A stretch of DNA of 39,074 nt from Paenibacillus albiflavus (GCF_004344915.1 NZ_SKFG01000029.1:1-39074), one strand, 5' to 3'; shown: positions 1 to 7,299, numbered from the stretch's first letter. The notes: generated by a model from the letters alone, not told the origin. Translations and numbers: made by a program.

Positions 1-179
1 AGAGCCAATTTTTCACCAGTTCGATTTTGGATTTCCTCCATACGACTTATTAAAGAGTCAAATGATTGCGGAATTACGGTTGGGTATTCTGAATACTTCG
101 CTTCATGCCTTGTTCCAACTGCTGAGAATCCTCTTTTGACCACTCTACACGTGTTATCTTTAACGCCTAGTTCGCTCAT
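1..179 (-). CDS. GyrI-like effector-binding domain protein (partial, 3' end outside window)
   Basis: The first 59 codons are visible; the rest lies beyond the left edge. The protein starts MSELGVKDNTCRVVKRGF and continues with a segment around SAVGTRHEAKYSEYP, which resembles the N-terminal strand and loop of GyrI-like or AraC-effector-binding (SRPBCC-like) small-molecule-binding domains. Such stand-alone domains usually bind amphipathic drugs or act as effector sensors. The start is fixed by a good AAAGGAG ribosome binding site about 7 nt upstream. No DNA-binding domain is visible in this portion. The family call rests on a short N-terminal stretch and is moderate only. Confidence 0.5.
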   Translation of the reverse strand, partial: MSELGVKDNTCRVVKRGFSAVGTRHEAKYSEYPTVIPQSFDSLISRMEEIQNRTGEKLA

Positions 180-324
180 TTCGTTTCTCCTTTCGGTTTC
201 TGAATCGTATAAAAAGGCATAAAATAACATTTCGATTACTATCCATATTTTCCCTTCTAAAGCACATTTGATTCTCCAAAAAACTTGCCGTTACTTGTGG
301 TACGATTCACCGAGTATGATCTTT

Positions 325-414
325 AACTAACCTGCCCGTTAGCGCAACGCGGCTGCCGATCCATGCCGGCAGCCGCGTCTTAGTTATTTATTATGCTATA
401 GTGTCCTGTTAGTT
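325..414. repeat. Palindromic intergenic element with a 12-bp perfect stem
   Basis: This is the main content of the roughly 310-nt gap between the first two genes. A perfect 12-bp inverted repeat (ACGCGGCTGCCG at 347-358 against its complement at 367-378, loop 359-366) is enclosed by an outer pair AACTAAC (325-331) and GTTAGTT (408-414). The core is far richer in GC than its surroundings. It could be an intrinsic terminator for a neighbouring gene, since a modest T-rich tract follows the core on the plus strand, but the enclosing outer arms look more like a small mobile palindromic repeat. Which of the two it is cannot be settled from one copy. Confidence 0.5.
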
Positions 415-488
415 CAATAATTGGGATTAGATTAATCCATAAATCACTTATTGAACGCCAAACTGTACATCAATTCGAGTCGTTTTTA

Positions 489-1160
489 TTAAATGAGGTG
501 ATCATATGGTTTTATTTCCTTTAGATAGTAGTCATATAATTGATTAATCGAAGAACTTGAGAAGATATGACTGGCTTGTTCAATTTTCTCACGTTCCCAA
601 TCGAACCAACGAATTTCCATTAACTTTTCGATTTCTTTGTCTGTGAATCGTTTCTTTATCTCTTTAGCAGGGTTGCCGCCTACTATCGTATATGGTGGAA
701 CATCTTTTACAACAACCGATCCTGCCGCAACAATGGCACCTTCACCTATTTTTACACCAGGCATAATCATTGCATTCATGCCAATCCAGGCATCACTTTC
801 GATGATTGTATCCCCTTTTGGTTCGTAAGAGGTTTCAATCTGCTCCACAAACGGATACACTGTAATCCATTCAGGATGATGATTGTGATTTCCACCCATT
901 AAAATAATTACACCACTTGCAATGCATACGTAATTTCCTATAATCAATTTATCTAAAGCCCAACCATAGTCTTCGATGGGGTTAAATAACTTCCTTGATT
1001 TTTCATCTCCCCAAAGGTATCTAACGCACCCATCTTCAAAATCATGATTATCGTAATAACCAGAGTAGTAGGAGTATTCCCCTACTTGAATCATTGGGTT
1101 AGTGACAATATCCTTTAGATACTTAATTTCAGACCAGTGGTTAAACCGATGTTGTTTCAT
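489..1160 (-). CDS. CatB/Vat-type xenobiotic acetyltransferase
   Basis: This 223-residue protein is a left-handed beta-helix (hexapeptide repeat) acetyltransferase of the xenobiotic acetyltransferase group, which uses acetyl-CoA to acetylate chloramphenicol (CatB type) or streptogramin A (Vat type). Near the N-terminus it has the family signature GEYSYYSGYY. The loop GGNHNHHPEW (about residues 89-98) holds the histidine (H94 by alignment with CatB) expected to act as base. Hexapeptide repeats run through IGMNAMIMPGVKIGEGA, followed by VGGNPAKEIKKRF, the usual end of the helix. The start is supported by GAGGG at 1167-1171, 6 nt upstream. A leader peptide and a hairpin lie just upstream, an arrangement typical of ribosome-targeting-drug-inducible genes. 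The sequence resembles CatB more than Vat, but the substrate is inferred. Confidence 0.85.
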   Translation of the reverse strand: MKQHRFNHWSEIKYLKDIVTNPMIQVGEYSYYSGYYDNHDFEDGCVRYLWGDEKSRKLFNPIEDYGWALDKLIIGNYVCIASGVIILMGGNHNHHPEWITVYPFVEQIETSYEPKGDTIIESDAWIGMNAMIMPGVKIGEGAIVAAGSVVVKDVPPYTIVGGNPAKEIKKRFTDKEIEKLMEIRWFDWEREKIEQASHIFSSSSINQLYDYYLKEIKPYDHLI

Positions 1161-1171
1161 TCTTTTCCCTC

Positions 1172-1209
1172 GCTTCTAAGTAATATTAATCATTTTTTCA
1201 CTTAGAAGC
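1172..1209 (-). promoter_or_regulatory. Translational-attenuator hairpin before the CatB-like gene
   Basis: A perfect 10-bp inverted repeat (GCTTCTAAGT and ACTTAGAAGC on the minus strand) encloses an 18-nt loop. The downstream arm directly abuts the GAGGG ribosome binding site (1167-1171) of the acetyltransferase. The upstream arm contains the last codons and the stop of a short leader ORF. This is the geometry of the cat and erm translational attenuators, in which a drug-stalled ribosome on the leader opens the stem and frees the ribosome binding site. The function is inferred from architecture. Confidence 0.65.
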
Positions 1210-1255
1210 TTAATGCAGTAGCAACATTCTTAAACCGTTTCAAACGACGAACCAT
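1202..1255 (-). CDS. Putative 17-residue leader peptide of the CatB-like gene
   Basis: The short ORF reads MVRRLKRFKNVATALSF. It has an AAGGA ribosome binding site (1264-1268) 8 nt upstream of its ATG. An in-frame ATG at 1262-1264 would add three residues (MRA) but sits directly against the ribosome binding site. Its stop codon lies inside the first arm of the hairpin that precedes the acetyltransferase ribosome binding site. It is rich in Arg and Lys and contains R-L-K and R-F-K, resembling the +x+ pattern of macrolide-arrest leaders such as ErmDL. That resemblance is suggestive only; the stalling drug is unknown. Confidence 0.6.
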   Translation of the reverse strand: MVRRLKRFKNVATALSF

Positions 1256-1287
1256 CGCCCTCATCCTTTTCCTATTTGATGGAGTCA

Positions 1288-1316
1288 GTGTAACAAACGA
1301 AACATTCGTTCGTCAA
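1288..1316 (-). promoter_or_regulatory. Sigma-A-type promoter with a dyad operator in its spacer
   Basis: On the minus strand TTGACG (1311-1316) is followed after exactly 17 nt by TTACAC (1288-1293). Within the spacer lies a 6-3-6 perfect dyad, AACGAA-n3-TTCGTT (1296-1310), of the sort bound by TetR-family repressors. Transcription would begin near 1281, placing the leader peptide close to the 5' end of the message for the CatB-like gene. No TetR gene adjoins this promoter; the nearest is at 5309-5929. Confidence 0.6.
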
Positions 1317-1380
1317 ATCATACCTCACTGTCCGAACTAACCATAACATAAAAAAGTAACTAATCCGGACAACATCTTGG

Positions 1381-2208
1381 TTAATGAAGGTTATTATTTT
1401 CAGACGTTGAGAACAAAGTGGTTTCGCTATTCACGAAATCCAAACTTCTCTGTAACGACGATAACAAATCAACTATGTTATTTTGAGGCATAACCGGCTC
1501 AATCTCATCATTTTTCGGTGATCTGTTCGCAATTTTATTTTCAATTAATAGCCTAAGTGCATCATTGTACCTGTTGCCATATTTAGCAAATTCAAAAGGT
1601 CCTGTCATCGCATCAATCAATTGACTTAAAATTAAGATGTGATCCTCAAATATTTTGGTTTTTACCCCCGCCACTGTATTATTTATTTGCTGCATCGATC
1701 GAACCTCATCAGCATAATGTAAAATCGATAACACTATCCCATTTCCCATTGGCCTAATAGCGGCAAGATATTGTACTGAGCGCAGCGTAATGTAACCTAT
1801 ACCGATTTTTTTCGATTTTTGAAGACACGTGAGGAATAGCTGGAATACTTCTTCCCCTACTTCATCTGTTCCTACGAAATAGTGTTTTTTCATTTGGACA
1901 ATATTTAGATCACTATTATCAATAAACTGCTCTATAACAAAGTTCTTATTAGCTTGTGGAGATATCTTCTTAAGCTCCTCGTCCGAAACCTCTACTGAGT
2001 TTCCCCCACCTAGTTCGTATACCTTTTGTATTTGATCCATTTCTACAGTGGAGTTACACGTTTGACAAAACTTTAAATGAGATATGTTATCACCACATGC
2101 TCTATGGGTTTGTTTAAGGGACAATTCTTTGTCTTCAGTAGTAGCAAACAATTTCACTGGTATTTGAAATTGCGCAATTTGTATAGTACCTTTCCACATT
2201 GCATGCAT
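1381..2208 (-). CDS. ku: Ku DNA end-binding protein (NHEJ)
   Basis: This 275-residue protein is a bacterial Ku homologue. It forms a homodimeric ring on double-strand DNA ends and recruits the LigD ligase in non-homologous end joining; in spore formers it acts mainly in dormant or germinating spores. The opening MHAMWKGTIQIAQFQIPVK followed by LFATTEDKELSLKQ is the family signature, a CxxC pair (CQTC) follows, and the length is normal for the core plus a short C-terminal tail. A ribosome binding site (AAAGGAG) lies about 12 nt before the chosen ATG; an internal ATG three codons on is possible. No ligD is adjacent, so the partner must be elsewhere. Confidence 0.92.
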   Translation of the reverse strand: MHAMWKGTIQIAQFQIPVKLFATTEDKELSLKQTHRACGDNISHLKFCQTCNSTVEMDQIQKVYELGGGNSVEVSDEELKKISPQANKNFVIEQFIDNSDLNIVQMKKHYFVGTDEVGEEVFQLFLTCLQKSKKIGIGYITLRSVQYLAAIRPMGNGIVLSILHYADEVRSMQQINNTVAGVKTKIFEDHILILSQLIDAMTGPFEFAKYGNRYNDALRLLIENKIANRSPKNDEIEPVMPQNNIVDLLSSLQRSLDFVNSETTLFSTSENNNLH

Positions 2209-2705
2209 CGCGTTATTTATCTCCTTTACTCGGGTTGGTAATAATTATCTTTATTCACCTAATCGGAACAAAAAATACTCTCATGATCGGCTAAATGAGA
2301 CTCTTTTATCTTCGTCATTACCAGGAAGCGTTGCAAGACCAAGTGGTAAGTGCGAATATTCCCCCTTAGCGCGCGTCGTACTTTTACAAGAACTGCATCC
2401 CCTTCCTGATCTAGATTGTACGAAGTATTATTTTAAACAAAAAAACATCGCCTAAAAGCTGGCGATGTTAATTAGTGATGCTAAGATAAATAGTTCATTT
2501 ACCTAATCGGTCGATATGAGAAATATTCCATCGATGACCATTCAAATTGTAAAATTGGTAAATCTGTCTGAAGAAAACAAAGTATTAGACTGAAAAATAA
2601 AGTGTTAGTTCAGTTTATCAAGACCTAAATTTAAGAAAGTCAGATATAATAAAGGGTTAAAGTTTTTTAGTCAACGGAAATAAAACACAATCTTTAATAG
2701 TCTCA
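2209..2705. other. Gene-free stretch, about 500 bp
   Basis: Apart from the hairpin at 2439-2469 I see no gene. On the minus strand, about 2260-2430 stays open in two frames, and both read plausibly for 35-55 residues, but neither has a ribosome binding site and start or resembles a family I know. It may be a decayed remnant. Confidence 0.4.
2439..2469 (-). terminator. Leftward intrinsic terminator
   Basis: A 9-bp perfect stem (2444-2452 with 2461-2469, AACATCGCC and its complement) is followed on the minus strand by a T run. It lies 237 nt beyond the end of the EamA transporter gene. It could terminate the merR-eamA message or be left from a lost gene. Confidence 0.6.
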
Positions 2706-3626
2706 CTATCGGTTAGCACCATTAACAATCGTTCTTTTGCTTGGAATAATCATTACCCCTGAAGCAGTTATTACCCCTAATATAACTAACACAGCCCCAA
2801 TAATTTGAAATACCGTTATCGGTGTTCCAATAGCAAATGAAATAATCATCGTGACAACAGGAACAAGATTAAAAAATAGAGATGTTTTACTTGCCCCAAG
2901 CTCCTTCATCCCCTGATTCCACCAAAGGTAACCCAAAACACTTGTAAAGAAAGCCATAAAGGCAATTGCTCCCCATGCTCCGATCGAAATGTCTGGTAAA
3001 GAAACAGGATTTGAAGTAAATAAGGAAACCACTATTAAACTAGCAGCACCGATAATCATCGTATAAGTGGTGGTAGATAGCGGAGTAGCGTCCTTTAGAA
3101 AACGACGTCCAAGTACACTGTAAAGTGCCCAACAAACGTTACCTGCAAAGATTATTAAATCCCCGCCTGAAATGGATAGCGTTTTTATCGTCTCAATAGA
3201 ACCTTGTGTAATAACTAACATAACACCTATAAAGGCAAAGAATATACCGGTTACTTGCTTTTTTGTAATACTATCTTTTAATATCATTCGTGCGAAAACC
3301 ATCGTTAATAATGGATTCAGTCCCATGATTAATGCCCCATTAACAGGAGATGTATAATTCAAACCTACAAAAAACAAAGCATTAAATCCGAAGATTCCTA
3401 CTACTCCAAGAACAATATAGGAGATGGCATTCTTTTTTAATTGACTTGTCTTGATACCTTCAGAAAAAATCAAAATGATTAGCATGACCACTGCGGCTAA
3501 GCCGAAACGCCATGCCGCAGCAGATGATGGGGAAAAATATCCAACTGTATATTTTGCAAGATGAAAGGTAGCTCCCGTAAAAATGGAGAAGCCGATTAAC
3601 ATCAGATATATTTTCAAATGCTTCAT
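2706..3626 (-). CDS. EamA/DMT-family membrane transporter
   Basis: This 306-residue integral membrane protein of the drug/metabolite transporter superfamily has two EamA repeats and about ten hydrophobic segments spread over its length. The first repeat begins at FSIFTGATFHLAKYTVGYF, and the second includes GNVCWALYSVLGRRF. Such carriers export small metabolites or drugs across the cytoplasmic membrane; the substrate cannot be read from sequence. Its ATG overlaps the stop of the upstream MerR gene by 4 nt, so the two are translationally coupled and the MerR protein is its probable regulator. The product ends with a short basic tail. Confidence 0.88.
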   Translation of the reverse strand: MKHLKIYLMLIGFSIFTGATFHLAKYTVGYFSPSSAAAWRFGLAAVVMLIILIFSEGIKTSQLKKNAISYIVLGVVGIFGFNALFFVGLNYTSPVNGALIMGLNPLLTMVFARMILKDSITKKQVTGIFFAFIGVMLVITQGSIETIKTLSISGGDLIIFAGNVCWALYSVLGRRFLKDATPLSTTTYTMIIGAASLIVVSLFTSNPVSLPDISIGAWGAIAFMAFFTSVLGYLWWNQGMKELGASKTSLFFNLVPVVTMIISFAIGTPITVFQIIGAVLVILGVITASGVMIIPSKRTIVNGANR

Positions 3627-4042
3627 TCGGTTTCCACTTCCTCTTTCAGGATGGAATAATAGGTATCCAGTTTTTCCTTCGTTGTTGAGATCACTTCTTC
3701 AAGTTCTCTCTTTTTAACTTCCATTTTCTCCAAATGCTTTGTTAAAATCTCGATCCGTTTATTGATAGAAGGAGTCAGTTGCGACGATTTCACATCGGAA
3801 TTGATTTTTTCCAAAATACAACCGTCCTGAATAAACTCATGAACATCCTCTAGAGACATTCCGGTTTCTTTTAAACTTTTGAGGAACATCAAGAATCGAA
3901 TATCCGTTTCTGTATAGAACCGCCTTCCGCCGTTTTGTCTTTTGGGTGGGGGAAGTAGCCCAAGCTTTTCGTAATATCTTAATGTATATGAACTAATACC
4001 GGACATCTCAGCAGCTTCACTAATGGAATACAATAACATCAT
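3623..4042 (-). CDS. MerR-family transcriptional regulator
   Basis: This 139-residue protein has an N-terminal winged-helix domain (about residues 4-70) with the family pattern SISEAAEMSGISSYTLRYYE, then GLLPPPKRQNGGRRFYTE, followed by a long coiled-coil dimerisation helix (about 85-135). There is no large effector domain and no metal-binding cysteine cluster near the C-terminus, which fits the small-molecule or stress branch. The start is uncertain: GAGAGGG touches the annotated ATG pair, while the TTG at codon 4 has better spacing (9 nt) and would give the usual short N-terminus. It is co-transcribed with the EamA transporter and preceded by a promoter with a 19-bp spacer and a 20-bp palindrome, so it probably controls its own operon. 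Confidence 0.9.
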   Translation of the reverse strand: MMLLYSISEAAEMSGISSYTLRYYEKLGLLPPPKRQNGGRRFYTETDIRFLMFLKSLKETGMSLEDVHEFIQDGCILEKINSDVKSSQLTPSINKRIEILTKHLEKMEVKKRELEEVISTTKEKLDTYYSILKEEVETE

Positions 4043-4063
4043 CCCTCTCTTTGGATTAATGTT

Positions 4064-4094
4064 AGTTTACAACTTAGAGTTAACTCTAAGTCAA
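4064..4094 (-). promoter_or_regulatory. MerR-type promoter (19-bp spacer, 20-bp palindrome)
   Basis: On the minus strand TTGACT (4089-4094) and TAAACT (4064-4069) are separated by 19 nt, the overlong spacer typical of MerR-activated promoters. A perfect 20-bp palindrome (4072-4091, ACTTAGAGTT and its complement) fills the spacer. It reads into the merR-eamA operon, and the MerR protein is the obvious ligand. Confidence 0.75.
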
Positions 4095-4100
4095 GTACAT

Positions 4101-4136
4101 AAAAAAACCTGCACCGATAATTACGGAATGCAGGTT
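4101..4136 (-). terminator. Leftward intrinsic terminator of the DUF2642 gene
   Basis: The stem AACCTGCA (4106-4113) with TGCAGGTT (4129-4136), extended by an inner CCG/CGG pair, is followed on the minus strand by seven Ts. It lies immediately downstream of the DUF2642 gene and insulates it from the MerR promoter. Confidence 0.8.
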
Positions 4137-4142
4137 CATGTA

Positions 4143-4466
4143 TTATTTCTCTACTGCTTTTTCAAAATAAACGATTTGAGATATTCGAATGTGATGCAGC
4201 TTTCCATCAACTACAAGGGCCACGTGATCAATGAAGACATCACCCAAAGTACCTACCAATTTGCCAACAGTTGTCGTGATGACAATCATTAATCCTATGT
4301 GCTGGGTCAAATGCTCGATGAATTTGGGCTCCACAGCTGTCGTATACATAACCCAATTCGGCAATACCAAATTTTCCTTGCACTGTACTTCCCCATTCCG
4401 ATAATATGGCGGAGCTGGGAATGTGGCATAGGCTTGCGGATAGCCATAGTACACACTACTATTCAT
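4143..4466 (-). CDS. DUF2642 (YuzF-type) protein
   Basis: This protein of about 107 residues has a Tyr/Pro-rich N-terminus (SVYYGYPQAYATFPAPPYY) and a C-terminal domain with HLTQHIGLMIVITTTVGKL and GDVFIDHVALVVDGKLHHIR. The pattern matches the DUF2642 family of spore formers, small beta-rich (Sm-like) proteins often linked to spore surfaces. The biochemical role is unknown. I chose the second in-frame ATG because the AAAGGGG ribosome binding site is 10 nt before it but only 1 nt before the first ATG (4475). It is probably monocistronic, with its own strong terminator. Confidence 0.7.
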   Translation of the reverse strand: MNSSVYYGYPQAYATFPAPPYYRNGEVQCKENLVLPNWVMYTTAVEPKFIEHLTQHIGLMIVITTTVGKLVGTLGDVFIDHVALVVDGKLHHIRISQIVYFEKAVEK

Positions 4467-4546
4467 GTGTTGCATACCCCTTTGTCATTAATTAGAGATC
4501 ATATCTATAACATATGACAGCTGCCTATGTGGTGTTCCTTTACTAT

Positions 4547-5263
4547 TTATTCACCCGTAACCAGAGCGATCGAAAATCCATCATACCCCTTGCTGCCTAC
4601 CGTCTGAATTGCCGTAGCACTTACACGAGGTTCAGATGCAATAAGGTCAAAAAATTGTCTTACACCCTGCACATTCGGATCCTTACTCTCTTCATTCACT
4701 ACCGCCCCATCACGTACTACATTATCACCGATAATCATACTTCCCACACGTGAAAGCTTAAGTGCATAGTCAAAATAAGAAGGGTTATTAGGTTTATCCG
4801 CATCAATAAAGATCATATCAAATCGCAAGTTCTCAGCGACAAGTTCCTTCAAGGAATCAAGCGCATACCCCACTCGAACTTCCACGACATCAGATAATCC
4901 AGCGCGTGCAATATTCGCCTTGGCGATCTCGGCGTGTTTTGGGTCATATTCTAAAGTAATTAAGCGACCATTAGCAGGCAATGCTCTTGCAAGCCAAATC
5001 GTGCTGTAACCACCTAACGTTCCAATTTCTAAGATTGTACTTGCACCTTGGATTCTTGCTAACAAATGCAGCAGCTTGCCTTGATTCGGAGCAACATCAT
5101 GCGCTGGCAAACCCGCTTCTGCATTGTGCTTCAACACTTCATCCAACACAGGATCTTTTTTAATAAGTTGATCCGTGAAATACTGATCGACATCTGTCCA
5201 ACTTTGACTTTGCTGTTTACTTGAGCCAGATAATTCGTATGAGTTATGTTCAGTAGGATTCAT
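4547..5263 (-). CDS. SAM-dependent O-methyltransferase (catechol/caffeoyl-CoA type)
   Basis: This 238-residue class I methyltransferase belongs to the Methyltransf_3 family. The SAM-binding motif I is ILEIGTLGGYSTIWLARAL (about residues 77-95), an acidic residue at the end of the second strand (LITLEYD) would hold the ribose, and FDMIFIDADKPNN supplies the aspartate used for metal and catechol binding in family members. The C-terminus (GYDGFSIALV) is also typical. Such enzymes methylate vicinal diols on small aromatics; the substrate is not evident. The ribosome binding site AAAGGGTG lies 7 nt upstream. It follows the TetR gene by 45 nt on the same strand and may be co-transcribed. Confidence 0.88.
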   Translation of the reverse strand: MNPTEHNSYELSGSSKQQSQSWTDVDQYFTDQLIKKDPVLDEVLKHNAEAGLPAHDVAPNQGKLLHLLARIQGASTILEIGTLGGYSTIWLARALPANGRLITLEYDPKHAEIAKANIARAGLSDVVEVRVGYALDSLKELVAENLRFDMIFIDADKPNNPSYFDYALKLSRVGSMIIGDNVVRDGAVVNEESKDPNVQGVRQFFDLIASEPRVSATAIQTVGSKGYDGFSIALVTGE

Positions 5264-5308
5264 TTAGATACACCCTTTCAAATAGATAATCTTTCATTTC
5301 GCCTATGA

Positions 5309-5929
5309 TTATTGAAACTTTTTAAATCCAATAGCATTAACAGGTCCTTGAAAAGTTAAATTAAAGATAATTGTTGCTATTTCCTCAGGTGATTGTTTCA
5401 TGCCCGTGTTTAGCCAGTGTAGGATGGATCCAACATGAGCTGAAATGATATAGGCCATAAAAACATCAATAGGTACATGAAACGTTCCCTCACCAAATAT
5501 GGCACGTACATTTTCCACTATATTTTTTTCCAATATCGTTTTTATTTTTTCTTGAAACGACAAATCTCCTTTGGGTCCTAAAATGACCTTCAAAAATGCA
5601 GCATTATCTCGGAAATATTCAGCTAATTTAATCACAAACGGAAACGGCTTATTGTCCGAATACAAGTTATTCAACTCTTTAGGAGTTAACCTCCTTATAC
5701 TTTTACTTATTTCTTCTATTTTTTGTATAATTTCTTCTTCACTTTTTTCCAACAAATCGTACTTATCACGGTAATGCAAATAAAATGTGCTTCGATTAAT
5801 ATTCGCTTTGTCTGTTATATTCTTTACGGTCACAGCATCAAAACCTATTTCATCAATCAGCTCTGTAAAAACATTTTTAATTGCAATTCTAGTCTTCGCT
5901 ATGCGCCTGTCCATTTTTTCTTGATCCAT
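5309..5929 (-). CDS. TetR-family transcriptional regulator
   Basis: This 206-residue protein has an N-terminal helix-turn-helix domain (about residues 8-55): RIAIKNVFTELIDEIGFDAV, then VKNITDKANINRSTFYLHY and RDKYDLL, a canonical TetR pattern. The all-helical C-terminal ligand and dimerisation domain resembles the TetR_C_8/DhaS-like group. AAGGAG lies 7 nt before the ATG. It is divergent from a YhgE/Pip-type membrane protein gene, and a 12-bp motif occurs in front of both genes, so it probably represses that transporter and itself. The ligand is unknown. Confidence 0.9.
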   Translation of the reverse strand: MDQEKMDRRIAKTRIAIKNVFTELIDEIGFDAVTVKNITDKANINRSTFYLHYRDKYDLLEKSEEEIIQKIEEISKSIRRLTPKELNNLYSDNKPFPFVIKLAEYFRDNAAFLKVILGPKGDLSFQEKIKTILEKNIVENVRAIFGEGTFHVPIDVFMAYIISAHVGSILHWLNTGMKQSPEEIATIIFNLTFQGPVNAIGFKKFQ

Positions 5930-5981
5930 TTATTTTCTCCTTAAAATAATTCCAATTAATCTACACGAAATGATGAAATGT

Positions 5982-6078
5982 TGTTTATTAATCATTTTTA
6001 AATTTATTGATGGTGGTTTAACTTTCACCTAATAAATATAATATACACGAAGAAGATTAATAAACACAGTGTTAATTA
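5982..6078. promoter_or_regulatory. Divergent tetR/yhgE-like control region with paired operators
   Basis: The 12-mer GATTAATAAACA occurs on the minus strand at 5982-5993 (facing the TetR gene) and on the plus strand at 6055-6066 (facing the membrane protein gene). The second copy is the left part of a 21-bp near-perfect dyad (6058-6078) centred on AACAC-A-GTGTT. A TATAAT box at 6037-6042 lies upstream of that dyad, with only a weak -35. The layout suits TetR autorepression and repression of the divergent gene. Confidence 0.6.
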
Positions 6079-6102
6079 TTTTGTAGGATTAGGAGGAAAA
6101 AA

Positions 6103-7299
6103 ATGAGTATTTTAAAAAACAAACTAATAATTGTAGCTCCCATCATAGCAATTATCATCACTTGTATTTTTGCCGTTGTACAAATCCCAGGGGCTAAACA
6201 AGCTCCTAAGAATGTTCCCTTAGCAATCGTAAATGAAGATCTTGGCGTCGATATCCCTAATCAAGGAAAGATGAATTTCGGGGCAACATTAGTTGATATG
6301 CTTAATCAACCAATGAAGGAAACTAGTGGTGAAGCTGAGCCTGCTGTTAAGTGGATTGCTGTCGCTAGTTATCAAGAAGCCAAACAAGGAATGGATGATA
6401 AGGAGTACTATGGGGCTCTTGTAATTCCTGAAGACTATAGTGTCAAACAAGCTTCATTACAAACATCTACACCATCATCACCAGAACTGAAAATCTATGT
6501 CAATCAAGGGAAAAATGCCACTGCATCAAATGCGGTTACTCAAATTTTAAATGGAATTGTTGATAACATTAACCATAAGGTGAGTGGTCAGCTTATAGAG
6601 GGACTTAAAGCACATAGTGGAAACTTAACAATAGAACAAGCATCCGTTTTAGCTTCTCCAATTACCAAAACCGTAACTTACCTCAATGAAACACGTACCA
6701 TGGGAATGGCCCCAATGGCTTTATTTCAACCTATTTGGATGGGAAGTTTAATGGCTGCCATGCTTTTATGGGTATCGCAAAAAAAGATGGCATACACCTC
6801 TAAAAAGAACAAAATGGTTACTATCTCAATTCAAGTTGTAATAGCTGCTATTGCGTCACTTCTTATTGGTTTTGGATTGACTTGGTTAGCTGATGGCATG
6901 CTAGGGTATGATATTGCTAGTTTCTCTGACACCGCCATTTTCTTAACCATTACGAGTTTCAGTTTTGTTCTAATGATTGAAGCTGTTCTCATGTGGATCG
7001 GACTGGCTGGTATGCCGATATTTGTCTTATTGCTATTCTTTGGCGCACCCTTATTATCGATGGCACCCGAATTTATGCCTTCCTTCTATAAAGATTGGAT
7101 TTTCTCGTGGTTACCTATGCGAATTATGGTAGAAGGACTTCAAGATTTATTCTTCTTCGGTAAAGGATTAACTTGGAGTGGCCCGATCAGTACATTAGTC
7201 TGGATTGGTTTAGGAAGTCTTATTGTCTTATTCCTTGCTACGCTTAAACCGCAGCGAGTAAATAGCAGTAACGGACATAAGGCTGTACAAGAAATATAA
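6103..7299 (+). CDS. YhgE/Pip-type ABC-2 family membrane protein
   Basis: This 398-residue protein has one N-terminal membrane helix (about 8-27), a large extracytoplasmic domain that begins NVPLAIVNEDLGVDIPNQG as in YhgE/Pip proteins, and a C-terminal group of about five membrane helices (from about 200). It is shorter than full-length YhgE, which carries a long central domain, and matches the compact ABC-2-type permease form. Members act in export or are needed for phage and toxin interaction; with a divergent TetR gene a drug or metabolite efflux role is likely. No ATPase gene is adjacent. AGGAGG is 7 nt before the ATG. Confidence 0.8.
   Translation: MSILKNKLIIVAPIIAIIITCIFAVVQIPGAKQAPKNVPLAIVNEDLGVDIPNQGKMNFGATLVDMLNQPMKETSGEAEPAVKWIAVASYQEAKQGMDDKEYYGALVIPEDYSVKQASLQTSTPSSPELKIYVNQGKNATASNAVTQILNGIVDNINHKVSGQLIEGLKAHSGNLTIEQASVLASPITKTVTYLNETRTMGMAPMALFQPIWMGSLMAAMLLWVSQKKMAYTSKKNKMVTISIQVVIAAIASLLIGFGLTWLADGMLGYDIASFSDTAIFLTITSFSFVLMIEAVLMWIGLAGMPIFVLLLFFGAPLLSMAPEFMPSFYKDWIFSWLPMRIMVEGLQDLFFFGKGLTWSGPISTLVWIGLGSLIVLFLATLKPQRVNSSNGHKAVQEI

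Noticed and set aside
2260-2430. Two open minus-strand frames upstream of ku, considered as a gene fragment
   Set aside because: No start signal or recognisable domain; recorded only as a possible remnant.
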